Shown: positions 23,404 through 29,910 of the stretch, piece by piece | Position numbering within the stretch: the stretch's first letter is position 1 | Layout of the letters: each line of letters opens with the position of its first letter | Source of the DNA: VRUE01 sp047519745 | GTDB lineage: Bacteria > Actinomycetota > Thermoleophilia > Solirubrobacterales > 70-9 | Length of the DNA: 29,910 nucleotides | NCBI GenBank assembly: GCA_047519745.1 | Contig: JAPVSJ010000091.1 | Span: forward strand, 1 to 29,910 | Direction: 5' to 3' | Program-made: the position numbers and the translations under genes | Notes under the pieces: model-generated | Database searches by the model: none | Told to the model about the DNA's origin: nothing | What the model saw: only the letters and a program-made list of their open reading frames with translations

Positions 23404-24255
23404 TTATCCTGCCACAGGAGCCGTTGTTTGCCCGTTGCCGTTAGCTGCCGAGCCGCCACCGTCGCCCGCCCAGACCTCGTCGAGGAACCGCGCCAGCTCG
23501 GCGTTGAGGCGTCCGGGGCGGGTGCGCCACTCGAGGATCGAGTTGGCTTCGACCAGCTGTGCGTGCGGCAGCTCTTCGAGCAGCATGCCCGAGTCGCTGA
23601 AGGGGTGCAGGGGATCGCGCTGGTGACCGACGACGAGCGCCAGGCAATCGATCAGGTGGCGCTGCTCGCGCGGTGGCGCGGTCTCGCCGAGCAGCAGGCC
23701 CTCGAGCACCGCGATCGAGGGGCCGGGTCGCCGTCGCGCCCAGTCGAGACCGATGTCGAGGATGAAGTTGGTGCGCGGAATCAGCGAGGCGAGGCGCGAG
23801 CTGAGCTCGATCGCCGGCTTGCCCAGCCGCAGCCCGAGCAGGATCGGGGCGAAGATGGCGGCGACTCCCGCCAGCGCGTTGTCGAGCACCGGCATCTCGA
23901 CGAAGAGCGCCTCGACCCGCTCGGGATGGCGAACGGCGAGCTCGAGCGCGACGTTGGCGCCGAGCGAGGTGCCGCCGACCACCGCCCGCCCCAGCTCGAG
24001 ATGGTCGAGCAGGGCAAGAACCTGCTCGGCGAAGAGCGGCATCGAGTAGAGCCTCAGGTCGTCGGGCTGGTCGGAGCGACCGTGGCCGAGCAGGTCGACG
24101 CAGATCACCCGGTTGCCGCGTTTGGCGAGCGCCGGCCCCAACTGGTCGAACATGCGCCGGTTCATCAACAGGCCGTGGGTGAGGACTATTGGCCGGCCGC
24201 CCTCGCCGTACTCGTCGAAGCCGATCCGGTGTCCCTGATAGGTCAGCGATCCCAT
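23404..24255 (-). CDS. Alpha/beta hydrolase
   Basis: A 283-residue alpha/beta-hydrolase-fold enzyme of unknown substrate. The oxyanion HG is at 27-28 (LTHGLLMN), CVDLLGHGRSDQP is the conserved strand-4 loop, and the nucleophile elbow GGTSLGAN holds Ser97. An acid is seen in VVGHQRDPLHP near 210. The usual C-terminal catalytic His is not obvious: the expected place reads VEANSILEWRTRPGRL, with Glu/Trp where a His is normal. Activity may therefore differ from a standard esterase. The C-terminal 20 residues are Gly/Ala/Asn-rich and dispensable-looking. It overlaps the end of metF by 13 bp, so they form one transcript. Confidence 0.88.
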   Translation of the reverse strand: MGSLTYQGHRIGFDEYGEGGRPIVLTHGLLMNRRMFDQLGPALAKRGNRVICVDLLGHGRSDQPDDLRLYSMPLFAEQVLALLDHLELGRAVVGGTSLGANVALELAVRHPERVEALFVEMPVLDNALAGVAAIFAPILLGLRLGKPAIELSSRLASLIPRTNFILDIGLDWARRRPGPSIAVLEGLLLGETAPPREQRHLIDCLALVVGHQRDPLHPFSDSGMLLEELPHAQLVEANSILEWRTRPGRLNAELARFLDEVWAGDGGGSAANGNGQTTAPVAG

Positions 24256-25124
24256 GGCCTACCGGTTTTTAGCGCACTGAGCACGGCTCGCGTCGCCGGG
24301 GCGCGGTTGAGCGCGTAGAAATGGATCCCGGGGGCGCCGGCGATCAGCAGCTCGGCGCACTGCTGCGCCGCGTAAGCGATGCCAAGCTGAAACTCGGCCT
24401 CCTCGTCGCCGTCCACGGCGGCAAAGGCCGCTTCCAGGCGCGGCGGGATCGAGGCGTCGCAGAGCTCGCAGATCCGCTTCGTCTGGGCGAAACTGGCAAC
24501 CGGGATCACCCCGGCCAGGATCGGCACCTCGATCCCCACCCCCCGCGCGGACTTGACGAAGTCGAAGTAGACCTGGTTGTCGAAGAAGAGCTGGGTGATC
24601 AGGAACGAGGCGCCGGCCTCGACCTTCGTCTTCAGGTAGTCGAGATCGGTGTCCAGGTCGGGCGCCTCGGGGTGCACCTCGGGGAAGCAGGCGCCGCCGA
24701 CGGCGAAGTCCCAGCGCGAGCCGATGAAGGCGGTCAGCTCGGCGGCGCTGCCCAGCCCACCCTCGGGCTGGACGAAGTCGGGCTGGCCGCGCGGCGGGTC
24801 GCCACGCAGGGCGAAGACGTTCTCGATCCCGGCCGCGGCGATCCGGTCGAGAGTCGCCGCAATCCCCTCGCTGCTCTCGCCGACGCAGCTCAGGTGGGCC
24901 ATCGTTTCCAGGCCGAGCTCGTCCTTCAGCGCCCGCGTGATCTCGACCGTGCCGTCGCGGGTCGAGCCGCCCGCGCCGTAGGTGACCGAGACGAAGTCGG
25001 GTTCCAGCTCGGCCAGCGAGCGCGCGGTCGCGTAGAGCTGCTCGGTCGCCTCCGCCGTCTTCGGCGGGAAGAACTCGACCGAGAAGAGTGGCCGTTTCGA
25101 GGCGAGGATCTGGTCGATGCGCAT
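24243..25124 (-). CDS. metF: 5,10-methylenetetrahydrofolate reductase
   Basis: A 293-residue FAD enzyme that reduces methylene-THF to methyl-THF for methionine synthesis, acting in the cytosol. Family signatures are VEFFPPK (16-22, catalytic Glu), SVTYGAGGSTR (46-56), NVFALRGDPP (about 102-111), ACFPEVHPEA, ASFLITQLFFD and LAGVIPV. The length is normal for the bacterial enzyme. The start is ATG 25124, with TACCCT six nt upstream and no Shine-Dalgarno, so the transcript is probably leaderless. It leads a run of three minus-strand genes with the hydrolase and DUF3105 gene and diverges from the enoyl-CoA hydratase. Confidence 0.96.
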   Translation of the reverse strand: MRIDQILASKRPLFSVEFFPPKTAEATEQLYATARSLAELEPDFVSVTYGAGGSTRDGTVEITRALKDELGLETMAHLSCVGESSEGIAATLDRIAAAGIENVFALRGDPPRGQPDFVQPEGGLGSAAELTAFIGSRWDFAVGGACFPEVHPEAPDLDTDLDYLKTKVEAGASFLITQLFFDNQVYFDFVKSARGVGIEVPILAGVIPVASFAQTKRICELCDASIPPRLEAAFAAVDGDEEAEFQLGIAYAAQQCAELLIAGAPGIHFYALNRAPATRAVLSALKTGRPWDR

Positions 25125-25130
25125 CCGCGC

Positions 25131-25136
25131 AGGGTA
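25131..25136 (-). promoter_or_regulatory. Candidate -10 element (TACCCT) for metF
   Basis: On the minus strand TACCCT stands 6 nt before ATG 25124. No good -35 is seen. It argues against a long 5' leader on metF from this promoter. Confidence 0.4.
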
Positions 25137-25498
25137 ACGGCGGTTCGATTTCCCCGGACTTTGCGGGATCGTTCCCCGGCCACCCCTAGACGCCGCCGGG
25201 GCGGCGGGCTAAGTTGATCCTGCGACTGGGAAAGACAGGCCCCGCGGAAGCCAGCGGGACACCGTCTTGAAGGTGGCGCAAAGAGCTTCTAGCGCGAAGG
25301 CTACGCGCGGGCAGGCTTTGGGCGTCGCCCCCGGTTGCATTTTGCGTTGTGGAGCCCCGTTGCGTCCGAGCGCCTCTCTAGCTTGGACGGCGGTCTTCGA
25401 GTGCCTGCCCTCGTCGACCCGCGTACCGGGGCGCACCTGGGAGTCGGCGTTGCTTGGCTTTCCCGTGACTTGCCTGGCAACTAGCCCGCCTACTCCCA
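25137..25498. other. Divergent non-coding gap with several stem-loops
   Basis: No convincing gene lies between metF and the enoyl-CoA hydratase. Stems include CGCCGC/GCGGCG (25191-25196, 25201-25206), AAGAC/GTCTT (25232-25236, 25264-25268) around CCCGC/GCGGG (25241-25245, 25254-25258), and GCGCG/CGCGC (25292-25296, 25304-25308). Others are CGTCCGAG/CTTGGACG (25363-25370, 25382-25389, one G-T pair) and GGGAGT/ACTCCC (25439-25444, 25492-25497) enclosing GTTGC/GCAAC (25449-25453, 25477-25481). They may form a structured RNA on either strand. It does not match the tmRNA, RNase P, SRP or cobalamin-riboswitch signatures I know. An 82-codon frame at 25267-25515 has no recognisable protein features. 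Confidence 0.45.
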
Positions 25499-25504
25499 TA
25501 CTCT
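25499..25504 (+). promoter_or_regulatory. Candidate -10 element (TACTCT) for the enoyl-CoA hydratase gene
   Basis: TACTCT lies 7 nt before GTG 25512 with no Shine-Dalgarno. A weak -35-like TGGCAA (25475-25480) stands 18 bp upstream. Confidence 0.4.
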
Positions 25505-25511
25505 CCTCACT

Positions 25512-26264
25512 GTGACTGACGAGCTGCGCTATGAGCGGATCGGGGCGGCTGCCGTGCTGACGATCGACCGTCCGGCGCGGCGCAACGCGATTGACGCCGC
25601 CGCCGCGGAGGCCTTCCGCCAGGGGCTGATCGACTTCGAGGCCGACGAGGAAGCCCGCGTGCTCGTCCTCACCGGGGCCGGTGGCGAGGCCTTCTGCGCC
25701 GGCGCCGACCTGAAGGCGATGGACCTCGACGTCGACCATCCGGACGGGCCGATGGGGCCGACCCGCCTGACCCCGGCCAAGCCGGCGATCGCCGCGGTCG
25801 ATGGCTGGTGCCTCGCCGGCGGGGTCGAGCTGGCGCTCTGGTGCGACTTGCGGATCGCCACGCACGGATCCACCTTCGGCCTCTTCGAGCGCCGCTGGGG
25901 CGTGCCCCTCGTCGACGGCGGCACCCAGCGTCTGCCCCGCGTCGTCGGCATGGGTCGAGCCCTGGAGCTGATCCTCACCGGTCGCCCGGTCCCGGCGGAG
26001 GAGGCGCACCGCATCGGCCTCGTCAACGAGCTGGCCGAGCCGGGCCGCCACCTCGACCGCGCCCTCGAGCTGGCCGAGCGGATCGCAAGCTTTCCCCAAG
26101 AGACGATGCTCGCCGACCGCCGGGCCGCGATCGAAGGCTTCGGCCAACCACTGGCAGACGGCATCGCCCTGGAGCACAGGCTGGGCCGCGAGACCCTCCA
26201 CGTGGCCGTCGAGGGCGCTTCCCGCTTCGCCGGCGGCCAAGGCCGTCACGGCGAGGGCGTTTAG
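25512..26264 (+). CDS. Enoyl-CoA hydratase/isomerase (crotonase family)
   Basis: A 250-residue crotonase-fold enzyme that would add water across a trans-2-enoyl-CoA in fatty-acid or related acyl-CoA breakdown. The oxyanion-hole segments are AGADLK (63-68) and CLAGGVELAL (100-109). Both Glu residues of true hydratases are kept: Glu106 (in GGVEL) and Glu126 (in FGLFE, 20 residues later), so it is competent for hydration rather than only isomerisation. DGGTQRLPRVVGMGRALELILTG and AHRIGLVNEL follow, as in the family. The start is GTG 25512 with TACTCT 7 nt upstream. The substrate is unknown. It ends 4 bp into the convergent TetR gene, which might regulate acyl-CoA use. Confidence 0.92.
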   Translation: MTDELRYERIGAAAVLTIDRPARRNAIDAAAAEAFRQGLIDFEADEEARVLVLTGAGGEAFCAGADLKAMDLDVDHPDGPMGPTRLTPAKPAIAAVDGWCLAGGVELALWCDLRIATHGSTFGLFERRWGVPLVDGGTQRLPRVVGMGRALELILTGRPVPAEEAHRIGLVNELAEPGRHLDRALELAERIASFPQETMLADRRAAIEGFGQPLADGIALEHRLGRETLHVAVEGASRFAGGQGRHGEGV

Positions 26265-26938
26265 CTCTCGCGGGTAACCCGCCGCATCTCGTCTTCGGCC
26301 GCTTCCGGGCCCAGGTAGGGCATCAGCACGGCGAAGACCAGGTCGGGCAGGATCCGCTTCAGCTCGGGGCCGCGGCCGGCGCGGACCTCGTCGAAGATCA
26401 TCGAGGTGGCGCCGCCGATCGCGAAACGCGCCGTGTCGGCGGGCAGCTCTTCGCCCTGTCCCGACCAGGAGCGCCCCTGCTCCAGGAAGGGAGTGAAGCG
26501 GGTCAGCATCGCGCGGTAGCGCTCGCGGGCGTCGTCGCCCGCCGCGGTCACCTCGACCATCGCCATCCGCGCGATGTCGGCCTCCATCGCCAGCAGCCCG
26601 ACCAGGGCGCCGAGCCCGGCGGCGATCTGCTCCGGCCAGGGCTCGCCGGCGGCCGCCTCGAAGGCCGCCGTGACGTGCGCCACGAGGACGTCGAAGACCG
26701 CGTCGTAGGCCTCGAGGAAGCAGGCCTCCTTGCTCTCGAACATCTCGTCGAAGGCGTCCTGCGAGACGCCGGCGAACTCGACTACGTCGGCCACCGTCGT
26801 CGCCTCGTAGCCCTTCGCCGCAGCGGTCTTCACCATCGCCTCCAGCAGGCGCTCGCGCTCGGAGCGAACCTCGTAAGCGCGGGGCAATCCTTCACGGCCG
26901 GGGGGTCGCTGTGGATTCGAAGTGGATGGCGAATCCAT
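26261..26938 (-). CDS. TetR-family regulator 1
   Basis: A 225-residue regulator. The N-terminal HTH domain (about residues 25-75) has SERERLLEAMVKTAAAKGYEATTVADVVEFAGVSQDAFDEMFESKEACFLEAYD, quoted here by its parts: KGYEATTVADVV (helix 2), FAGVSQDAFDEMF (recognition helix) and SKEACFLEAYD. The C-terminal ligand domain is all helical and ends LPDLVFAVLMPYLGPEAA, a tail shared with the other regulators in this cluster. The start is ATG 26938, not the TTG at 26947, because the -10 TACATT lies 7 nt upstream; the protein still begins before the conserved PPGR..LPR segment. The operator-like repeat covers the start codon, which suggests autorepression. It converges on the enoyl-CoA hydratase gene. 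Confidence 0.88.
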   Translation of the reverse strand: MDSPSTSNPQRPPGREGLPRAYEVRSERERLLEAMVKTAAAKGYEATTVADVVEFAGVSQDAFDEMFESKEACFLEAYDAVFDVLVAHVTAAFEAAAGEPWPEQIAAGLGALVGLLAMEADIARMAMVEVTAAGDDARERYRAMLTRFTPFLEQGRSWSGQGEELPADTARFAIGGATSMIFDEVRAGRGPELKRILPDLVFAVLMPYLGPEAAEDEMRRVTRES

Positions 26939-26941
26939 CCA
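26912..26941 (-). promoter_or_regulatory. Overlapping inverted repeats over the start of TetR gene 1
   Basis: TGGATTCG (26912-26919) with CGAATCCA (26930-26937), and TGGATGG (26923-26929) with CCATCCA (26935-26941), are perfect inverted repeats that overlap the ATG at 26938. The segment 26929-26941 (gcgaatccatcca) recurs at 27750-27762 (gggaatccgtcca) before TetR genes 2 and 3. This is a likely shared operator. Confidence 0.55.
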
Positions 26942-26945
26942 ACCC

Positions 26946-26974
26946 AATGTAGGGCAGGACCCGCGACCTGTCCA
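26946..26974 (-). promoter_or_regulatory. Promoter of TetR gene 1
   Basis: Minus-strand TGGACA (26969-26974), a 17-bp spacer and TACATT (26946-26951) stand 7 nt before ATG 26938. This is the best -35/-10 pair in the window and points to a leaderless mRNA. Confidence 0.6.
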
Positions 26975-26986
26975 ACGCCCGCGGCG

Positions 26987-27685
26987 CTAGGCGCGTGCGG
27001 CCTGCATCTCGGCGCTCGCGGCGTCGGCGCCGAAGTAGGGCAGCACGGCGAAGTACATGAACTCGGGCAGCAGAGCGCGGAAACCGTCGGTTGCCCCGGT
27101 GGAGAGCCGTGAATGGACGATCGCGTGGATGCCGGCGACGATCCCCTCCGGAGCAATCTGAGGAGGCTCCTCCGACTCCTCCGAATCGTCCCGTGCCAAA
27201 TCGATGAAATCGGCAGCTCTTTTCATCGCTTCGGCCCGTCTTGCCAGGGCTTCGGGACCCGCCGCGTGGACCCCGACGATCACCCCGCGGCCGAAATCGG
27301 GCTCGGCGTCGAGCTCGTCGAGCAGCGCACCGAGACCGGCCCGCAGCTTGCCCCGCCACGATTCCTCGCTCGCCGCGGCTCGCACGACCAGCGCTTCGAA
27401 GCGCGCGATTCCCATCTCGAGCGCCGCCAGGTAGCAGCCGTCCTTGTCGGCGAAGTTGTCGTAGAACGCCTGCCGGTAGAGCCCGGTCCGGTCCAGAACC
27501 GTGCGTACCGACGTGGAGTCGTAGCCCTCGGCGCCAACCGCCTCGAGCATTCCCTCGAGAATCTTTTCGCGCTTGGGAGAATTCACAAGCTCGAGCTTGG
27601 GAGAGTGGGGAAGTGATTCCACTGCCCTGATGCTGCCGGTCCCCTCAGCCCCTGCCTGGACGTTGGTTGCGGCCTGCTTCCCCAT
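26987..27685 (-). CDS. TetR-family regulator 2
   Basis: A 232-residue regulator with a longer, low-complexity N-terminus (about 1-35) before the HTH: KREKILEGMLEAVGAEGYDS, TSVRTVLDRTGLYRQAFYDNF (recognition helix) and ADKDGCYLAALE. The C-terminal domain contains a short acidic stretch (ARDDSEESEEPPQ, about 175-187) and ends LLPEFMYFAVLPYFGADAA, like its neighbours. ATG 27685 has a clear Shine-Dalgarno (AGGAAGG) 7-8 nt upstream, unlike the leaderless neighbours; the frame is open further upstream but that part reads into the opposing gene. It is divergent from TetR gene 3 across 114 bp. Confidence 0.87.
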   Translation of the reverse strand: MGKQAATNVQAGAEGTGSIRAVESLPHSPKLELVNSPKREKILEGMLEAVGAEGYDSTSVRTVLDRTGLYRQAFYDNFADKDGCYLAALEMGIARFEALVVRAAASEESWRGKLRAGLGALLDELDAEPDFGRGVIVGVHAAGPEALARRAEAMKRAADFIDLARDDSEESEEPPQIAPEGIVAGIHAIVHSRLSTGATDGFRALLPEFMYFAVLPYFGADAASAEMQAARA

Positions 27686-27721
27686 TGCTGCCCCTTCCTC
27701 GTGATCTAGGGAACAGGTTGT

Positions 27722-27763
27722 CTGGACTCCGGTACTGTAGCGGTATATCGGGAATCCGTCCAG
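27722..27763 (-). promoter_or_regulatory. Promoter and operator between TetR genes 2 and 3
   Basis: On the minus strand TGGACG (27757-27762), a 17-bp spacer and TACAGT (27734-27739) form a promoter for TetR gene 2. CTGGAC (27722-27727) and GTCCAG (27758-27763) are inverted repeats around it. The -35 lies within gggaatccgtcca (27750-27762), the motif shared with TetR gene 1. Confidence 0.5.
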
Positions 27764-27764
27764 C

Positions 27765-27792
27765 TTGAATCTCGACGGGCCCGGAGTAGCCT
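27765..27792 (+). promoter_or_regulatory. Promoter of TetR gene 3
   Basis: TTGAAT (27765-27770), a 16-bp spacer and TAGCCT (27787-27792) stand 7 nt before GTG 27800, with no Shine-Dalgarno. This is a leaderless arrangement directly beside the operator of gene 2. Confidence 0.5.
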
Positions 27793-27799
27793 GGCTGGC

Positions 27800-28477
27800 G
27801 TGGCTGAACGTGTACCTCAGGCAACCAGGCTGCCCCCCGGAAGGCATCCACTGCCGCGTGAGTTCATCACCCAGCACCAGCGCGCTCGCATCATCGCGGC
27901 CCTCGCCGAGGAGACGGTGGAGAAGGGCTACCGGGCGGTAACTGTTGCCGATATCGTGCGGCGCGCGGGCATCGCCCGCAACACCTTCTACGAGAACTTC
28001 TCCTCCAAGGAAGACTGCTTCCTCGCCGCCTCGGAGTTCGCCGTCAAAGAGGCGCTGCGCCGCGTCGTCGACGCCGCCAGCAGGGTCGACAGCTGGCCCG
28101 CCCGGGTCAACTCCGGGCTCGCCGCCTTTCTCCACTACGTGGCGACCGAGCCGGCGCTGGCGCGGACCTGCATCGTCGAGGCGCTCTCCGCCGGCCCCGC
28201 CGCGGTCGAGCGCTACGAACGCTCGATCCAGGCCTTCGTGCCGCTCTTCCGCATGGGCCGCAAGGTCGCGCCGAAGGGCGAGGACCTGCCGGGGACACTC
28301 GAGGAGACGATCGTCGGAGGGGTCTTCTGGATCATCTACCAGCGGATCGTGATGGGGCAGGTGGAGGAGATCGAGCAGCTCCTCCCCGAGCTGGTGGAGT
28401 TCTCGCTCACCCCGTACGTCGGTGCCGAGGCCGCGAAGCGCACGGCAGCCGAACAGCCGTCCAAAGCGACCGGCTGA
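27800..28477 (+). CDS. TetR-family regulator 3
   Basis: A 225-residue regulator. After LPPGRHPLPREFITQHQRAR comes the HTH: IIAALAEETVEKGYRAVTV, ADIVRRAGIARNTFYENF (recognition helix) and SSKEDCFLAASE. The ligand domain has EPALARTCIVEALSAGPAAV and ends LLPELVEFSLTPYVGAEAAK. It is very close to the second half of the fused double regulator downstream (LPPGRHGLPREFVTHNQRER; FYEHFSSKDECF; LPDLVEFTLTPYLGS), so the two arose by duplication. The start is GTG 27800 with TAGCCT 7 nt upstream. The following gene begins 32 bp later and is probably in the same transcript. Confidence 0.9.
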   Translation: MAERVPQATRLPPGRHPLPREFITQHQRARIIAALAEETVEKGYRAVTVADIVRRAGIARNTFYENFSSKEDCFLAASEFAVKEALRRVVDAASRVDSWPARVNSGLAAFLHYVATEPALARTCIVEALSAGPAAVERYERSIQAFVPLFRMGRKVAPKGEDLPGTLEETIVGGVFWIIYQRIVMGQVEEIEQLLPELVEFSLTPYVGAEAAKRTAAEQPSKATG

Positions 28478-28509
28478 GCCAGGGCAGGGATCGGGGGTCC
28501 CATGCACTA

Positions 28510-29871
28510 GTGCCCGCCACCGAGATCCGCGAGGAGACCGGCAGCTCCGAGCGTGCCGAGATCGTCGCGGCGCTGATCGAAGTCGCCGCGGAGCGAGGCT
28601 ACGGCGAAACGACGATCGAGTTGATCCTCGAACGCGCCGGGCTCGACCGCCCCGCGTTCGACCGTCACTTCCGCGGCAAGTACGACTGCTTCCTCTCCGC
28701 CTGGCAGGACCAGAACGAGGAGTGCCTGGGGACGATGGTTAGGGCGTACGAAAGCTGCGAGGAGTGGCCCGACCGCCTGCGCGCCGTCGCCTACGAGGTG
28801 ATCGCCGGCCTCAGCAACGATCCCAGCCGCGCCTCCTTCGGGGTCGAGGTGCTGGCCGCCGGCGACGCTGCCCGCGCCCGCCGCGACATGACGATGCGGG
28901 TGATCGCCTCGCTGATCGACGCCGGGCGCCAGGAGATGGACGACCCCGACTCCGTCCCCCATACGACCGCCGAGGCGCTGGCCGGCTCGGCCTACGGCCA
29001 GATCTACTCGCGGGTCGTGCGCGGGGCCGTCGACGAGCTGCCCGCGCTGGTGCCGCAGCTGATGTCCGCTGCGGTGATGCCGTATTTGGGTATCGAGGCG
29101 GCTATGGCCGAGTTGAGCCACGAATCCGCCGTGCCGGAGGGATATGCTCGCGACGTGGCAAAGAAAAAACGCGCCGGCAAATCGGAGAAGCCGCCAGTCG
29201 ACAGTGCGGAGGGCTATCCGCCCGAGCTGGCACGCCTGCCGCCGGGCCGGCACGGCCTGCCGCGCGAGTTCGTCACTCATAACCAGCGAGAGCGCCTGAT
29301 CGCGGGAATCGCCGAGGCGATCGCCGAGCACGGCTACTCGGGGACGACGATCGCCCACATCACGCGCGCCGCGGCGGTCTCCCGCCGCACCTTCTACGAG
29401 CACTTCTCGAGCAAGGACGAGTGCTTCGTCGCCGCCTACGACACGGTGATGAAGGAGCTGCGCGAGCGGGTTTCGGCGGCCTTCGAGCAGAGCGACGACT
29501 GGCCGCACGCGATCAAGGCCGGGATCGACGCGATGCTGCAGTTCCTCGCCGCCGAGCCCAACCTCGCCCGGCTCTGCATGGTCGAGGCGCTGGTCGCCGG
29601 CCCGGCCGTGGTCGAGCGCTACGACGCGGCGATCCAGAGCTTCGTCCCCTACTTCCAGGAGGGCCGCCAGGGCCGCCCGAAGGAGGTCCTCGACCGGCTC
29701 TCGGCGACCACCGAGGAAGCGCTCGTCGGCGGCATGGTCTCGCTGATCTCCCGCCGCATCATCGCCGGCAAGACCGAGGAGCTGGAAGACCTGCTCCCCG
29801 ACCTGGTCGAGTTCACCTTGACTCCCTACCTCGGTAGCGCCGAGGCAGCGGAGATCGCCAAGGGCGACTGA
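28510..29871 (+). CDS. Double TetR regulator: two complete TetR modules in one polypeptide
   Basis: A 453-residue protein, twice the usual TetR length. Module 1 (about 1-205) has an HTH with GYGETTIELILERAGLDRPAFDRHF and a ligand domain ending LVPQLMSAAVMPYLGIEAA. A basic linker (about 216-240, VAKKKRAGKSEKPP) leads to module 2 (about 245-453), with LPPGRHGLPREFVTHNQRER, GTTIAHITRAAAVSRRTFYEHF, SSKDECFVAAYD and an end LLPDLVEFTLTPYLGS. No stop separates them. GTG 29155 at the linker has GGAGGG upstream and could serve as an internal start for module 2 alone. One chain with two HTHs could bind DNA as a pseudo-dimer or join two operators. The start is GTG 28510; no clear ribosome site is seen there. 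Confidence 0.85.
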   Translation: MPATEIREETGSSERAEIVAALIEVAAERGYGETTIELILERAGLDRPAFDRHFRGKYDCFLSAWQDQNEECLGTMVRAYESCEEWPDRLRAVAYEVIAGLSNDPSRASFGVEVLAAGDAARARRDMTMRVIASLIDAGRQEMDDPDSVPHTTAEALAGSAYGQIYSRVVRGAVDELPALVPQLMSAAVMPYLGIEAAMAELSHESAVPEGYARDVAKKKRAGKSEKPPVDSAEGYPPELARLPPGRHGLPREFVTHNQRERLIAGIAEAIAEHGYSGTTIAHITRAAAVSRRTFYEHFSSKDECFVAAYDTVMKELRERVSAAFEQSDDWPHAIKAGIDAMLQFLAAEPNLARLCMVEALVAGPAVVERYDAAIQSFVPYFQEGRQGRPKEVLDRLSATTEEALVGGMVSLISRRIIAGKTEELEDLLPDLVEFTLTPYLGSAEAAEIAKGD

Positions 29872-29874
29872 GGC

Positions 29875-29910
29875 TCAGGCCGCGACCGCAGCGCGGATCT
29901 CGGCGTCGAG
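29875..29910 (-). CDS. 3' end of a gene cut by the window edge
   Basis: Read on the minus strand, the last bases give LDAEIRAAVAA and a TGA stop at 29875-29877. The stop is 3 bp from that of the double TetR gene, so the two converge. Too little is present to name the product. Confidence 0.5.
   Translation of the reverse strand, partial: LDAEIRAAVAA

Noticed and set aside
25439..25500. SAM, THF or cobalamin riboswitch for metF
   Set aside because: It is more than 300 nt from metF, core consensus bases could not be aligned, and a -10-like site lies 6 nt before the metF start.
25267..25515. A small 82-codon gene upstream of the enoyl-CoA hydratase
   Set aside because: There is no ribosome site and no domain, it runs into the start of the next gene, and its region is dominated by stem-loops.

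Overview
The window comes from a high-GC actinobacterium, most likely of the Thermoleophilia/Solirubrobacterales lineage. That placement is inferred from base composition, frequent GTG starts, family-level protein resemblance and dense TetR paralogy; no rRNA or other marker is present to confirm it. Many single genes have a TAnnnT -10 hexamer 6-9 nt before the start codon and no Shine-Dalgarno, which is the leaderless arrangement common in Actinobacteria. These sites were used to choose several starts.

Layout. (1) 1-3900 is an accessory stretch: a broken orphan tyrosine recombinase, an orphan lipoprotein, a two-TM membrane protein, an HNH-like protein with a zinc ribbon and an RNase H-like (DUF429-type) protein. 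The genes stand singly, mostly with their own promoters, and two convergent gaps carry the same 21-bp repeat. (2) 3979-10886, all on the minus strand: a membrane-anchored Ser/Thr kinase, an AAA/DUF234 ATPase behind a 9-bp inverted repeat, purM, a Fic AMPylase with its own winged helix and a striking operator, undecaprenyl-diphosphate phosphatase (uppP, probable CTG start) and a DedA membrane protein. (3) 10944-22617 is a Wzx/Wzy-type surface-polysaccharide locus: CapD-like dehydratase, solo LytR_C protein, FlgD/Ig-like anchored protein, Wzy-like polymerase/ligase, Wzx-like flippase, three glycosyltransferases, an initiating sugar-phosphate transferase, a RimL-type acetyltransferase and a FemAB/GNAT-like acyltransferase. 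(4) 22614-26264 holds housekeeping and metabolic genes: a DUF3105 membrane protein, an alpha/beta hydrolase, metF and an enoyl-CoA hydratase. A 387-bp divergent gap with several stable stem-loops lies between metF and the hydratase. (5) 26261-29871 is a cluster of TetR-family regulators: three single proteins and one polypeptide with two complete TetR modules fused. The last 36 bases are the 3' end of another minus-strand gene.

How the genes fit together. In region 3 the sugar-phosphate transferase would load the first sugar on undecaprenyl phosphate, the glycosyltransferases extend it, CapD-like and acyltransferase proteins supply modified sugars, Wzx flips and Wzy polymerises; UppP next door recycles the lipid carrier. 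No chain-length regulator or exporter is seen in the window.

The most unusual signal is a set of three long, near-perfect palindromic elements (72-106 bp, arms 17-23 bp) sitting inside coding sequences without breaking the frame: two in the polymerase gene and one in the FemAB-like gene. Two of them translate their arms in the same frame to RGGV...PPT. They behave like protein-coding palindromic elements (the concept known from Rickettsia RPEs), which I do not know to be described in this lineage.
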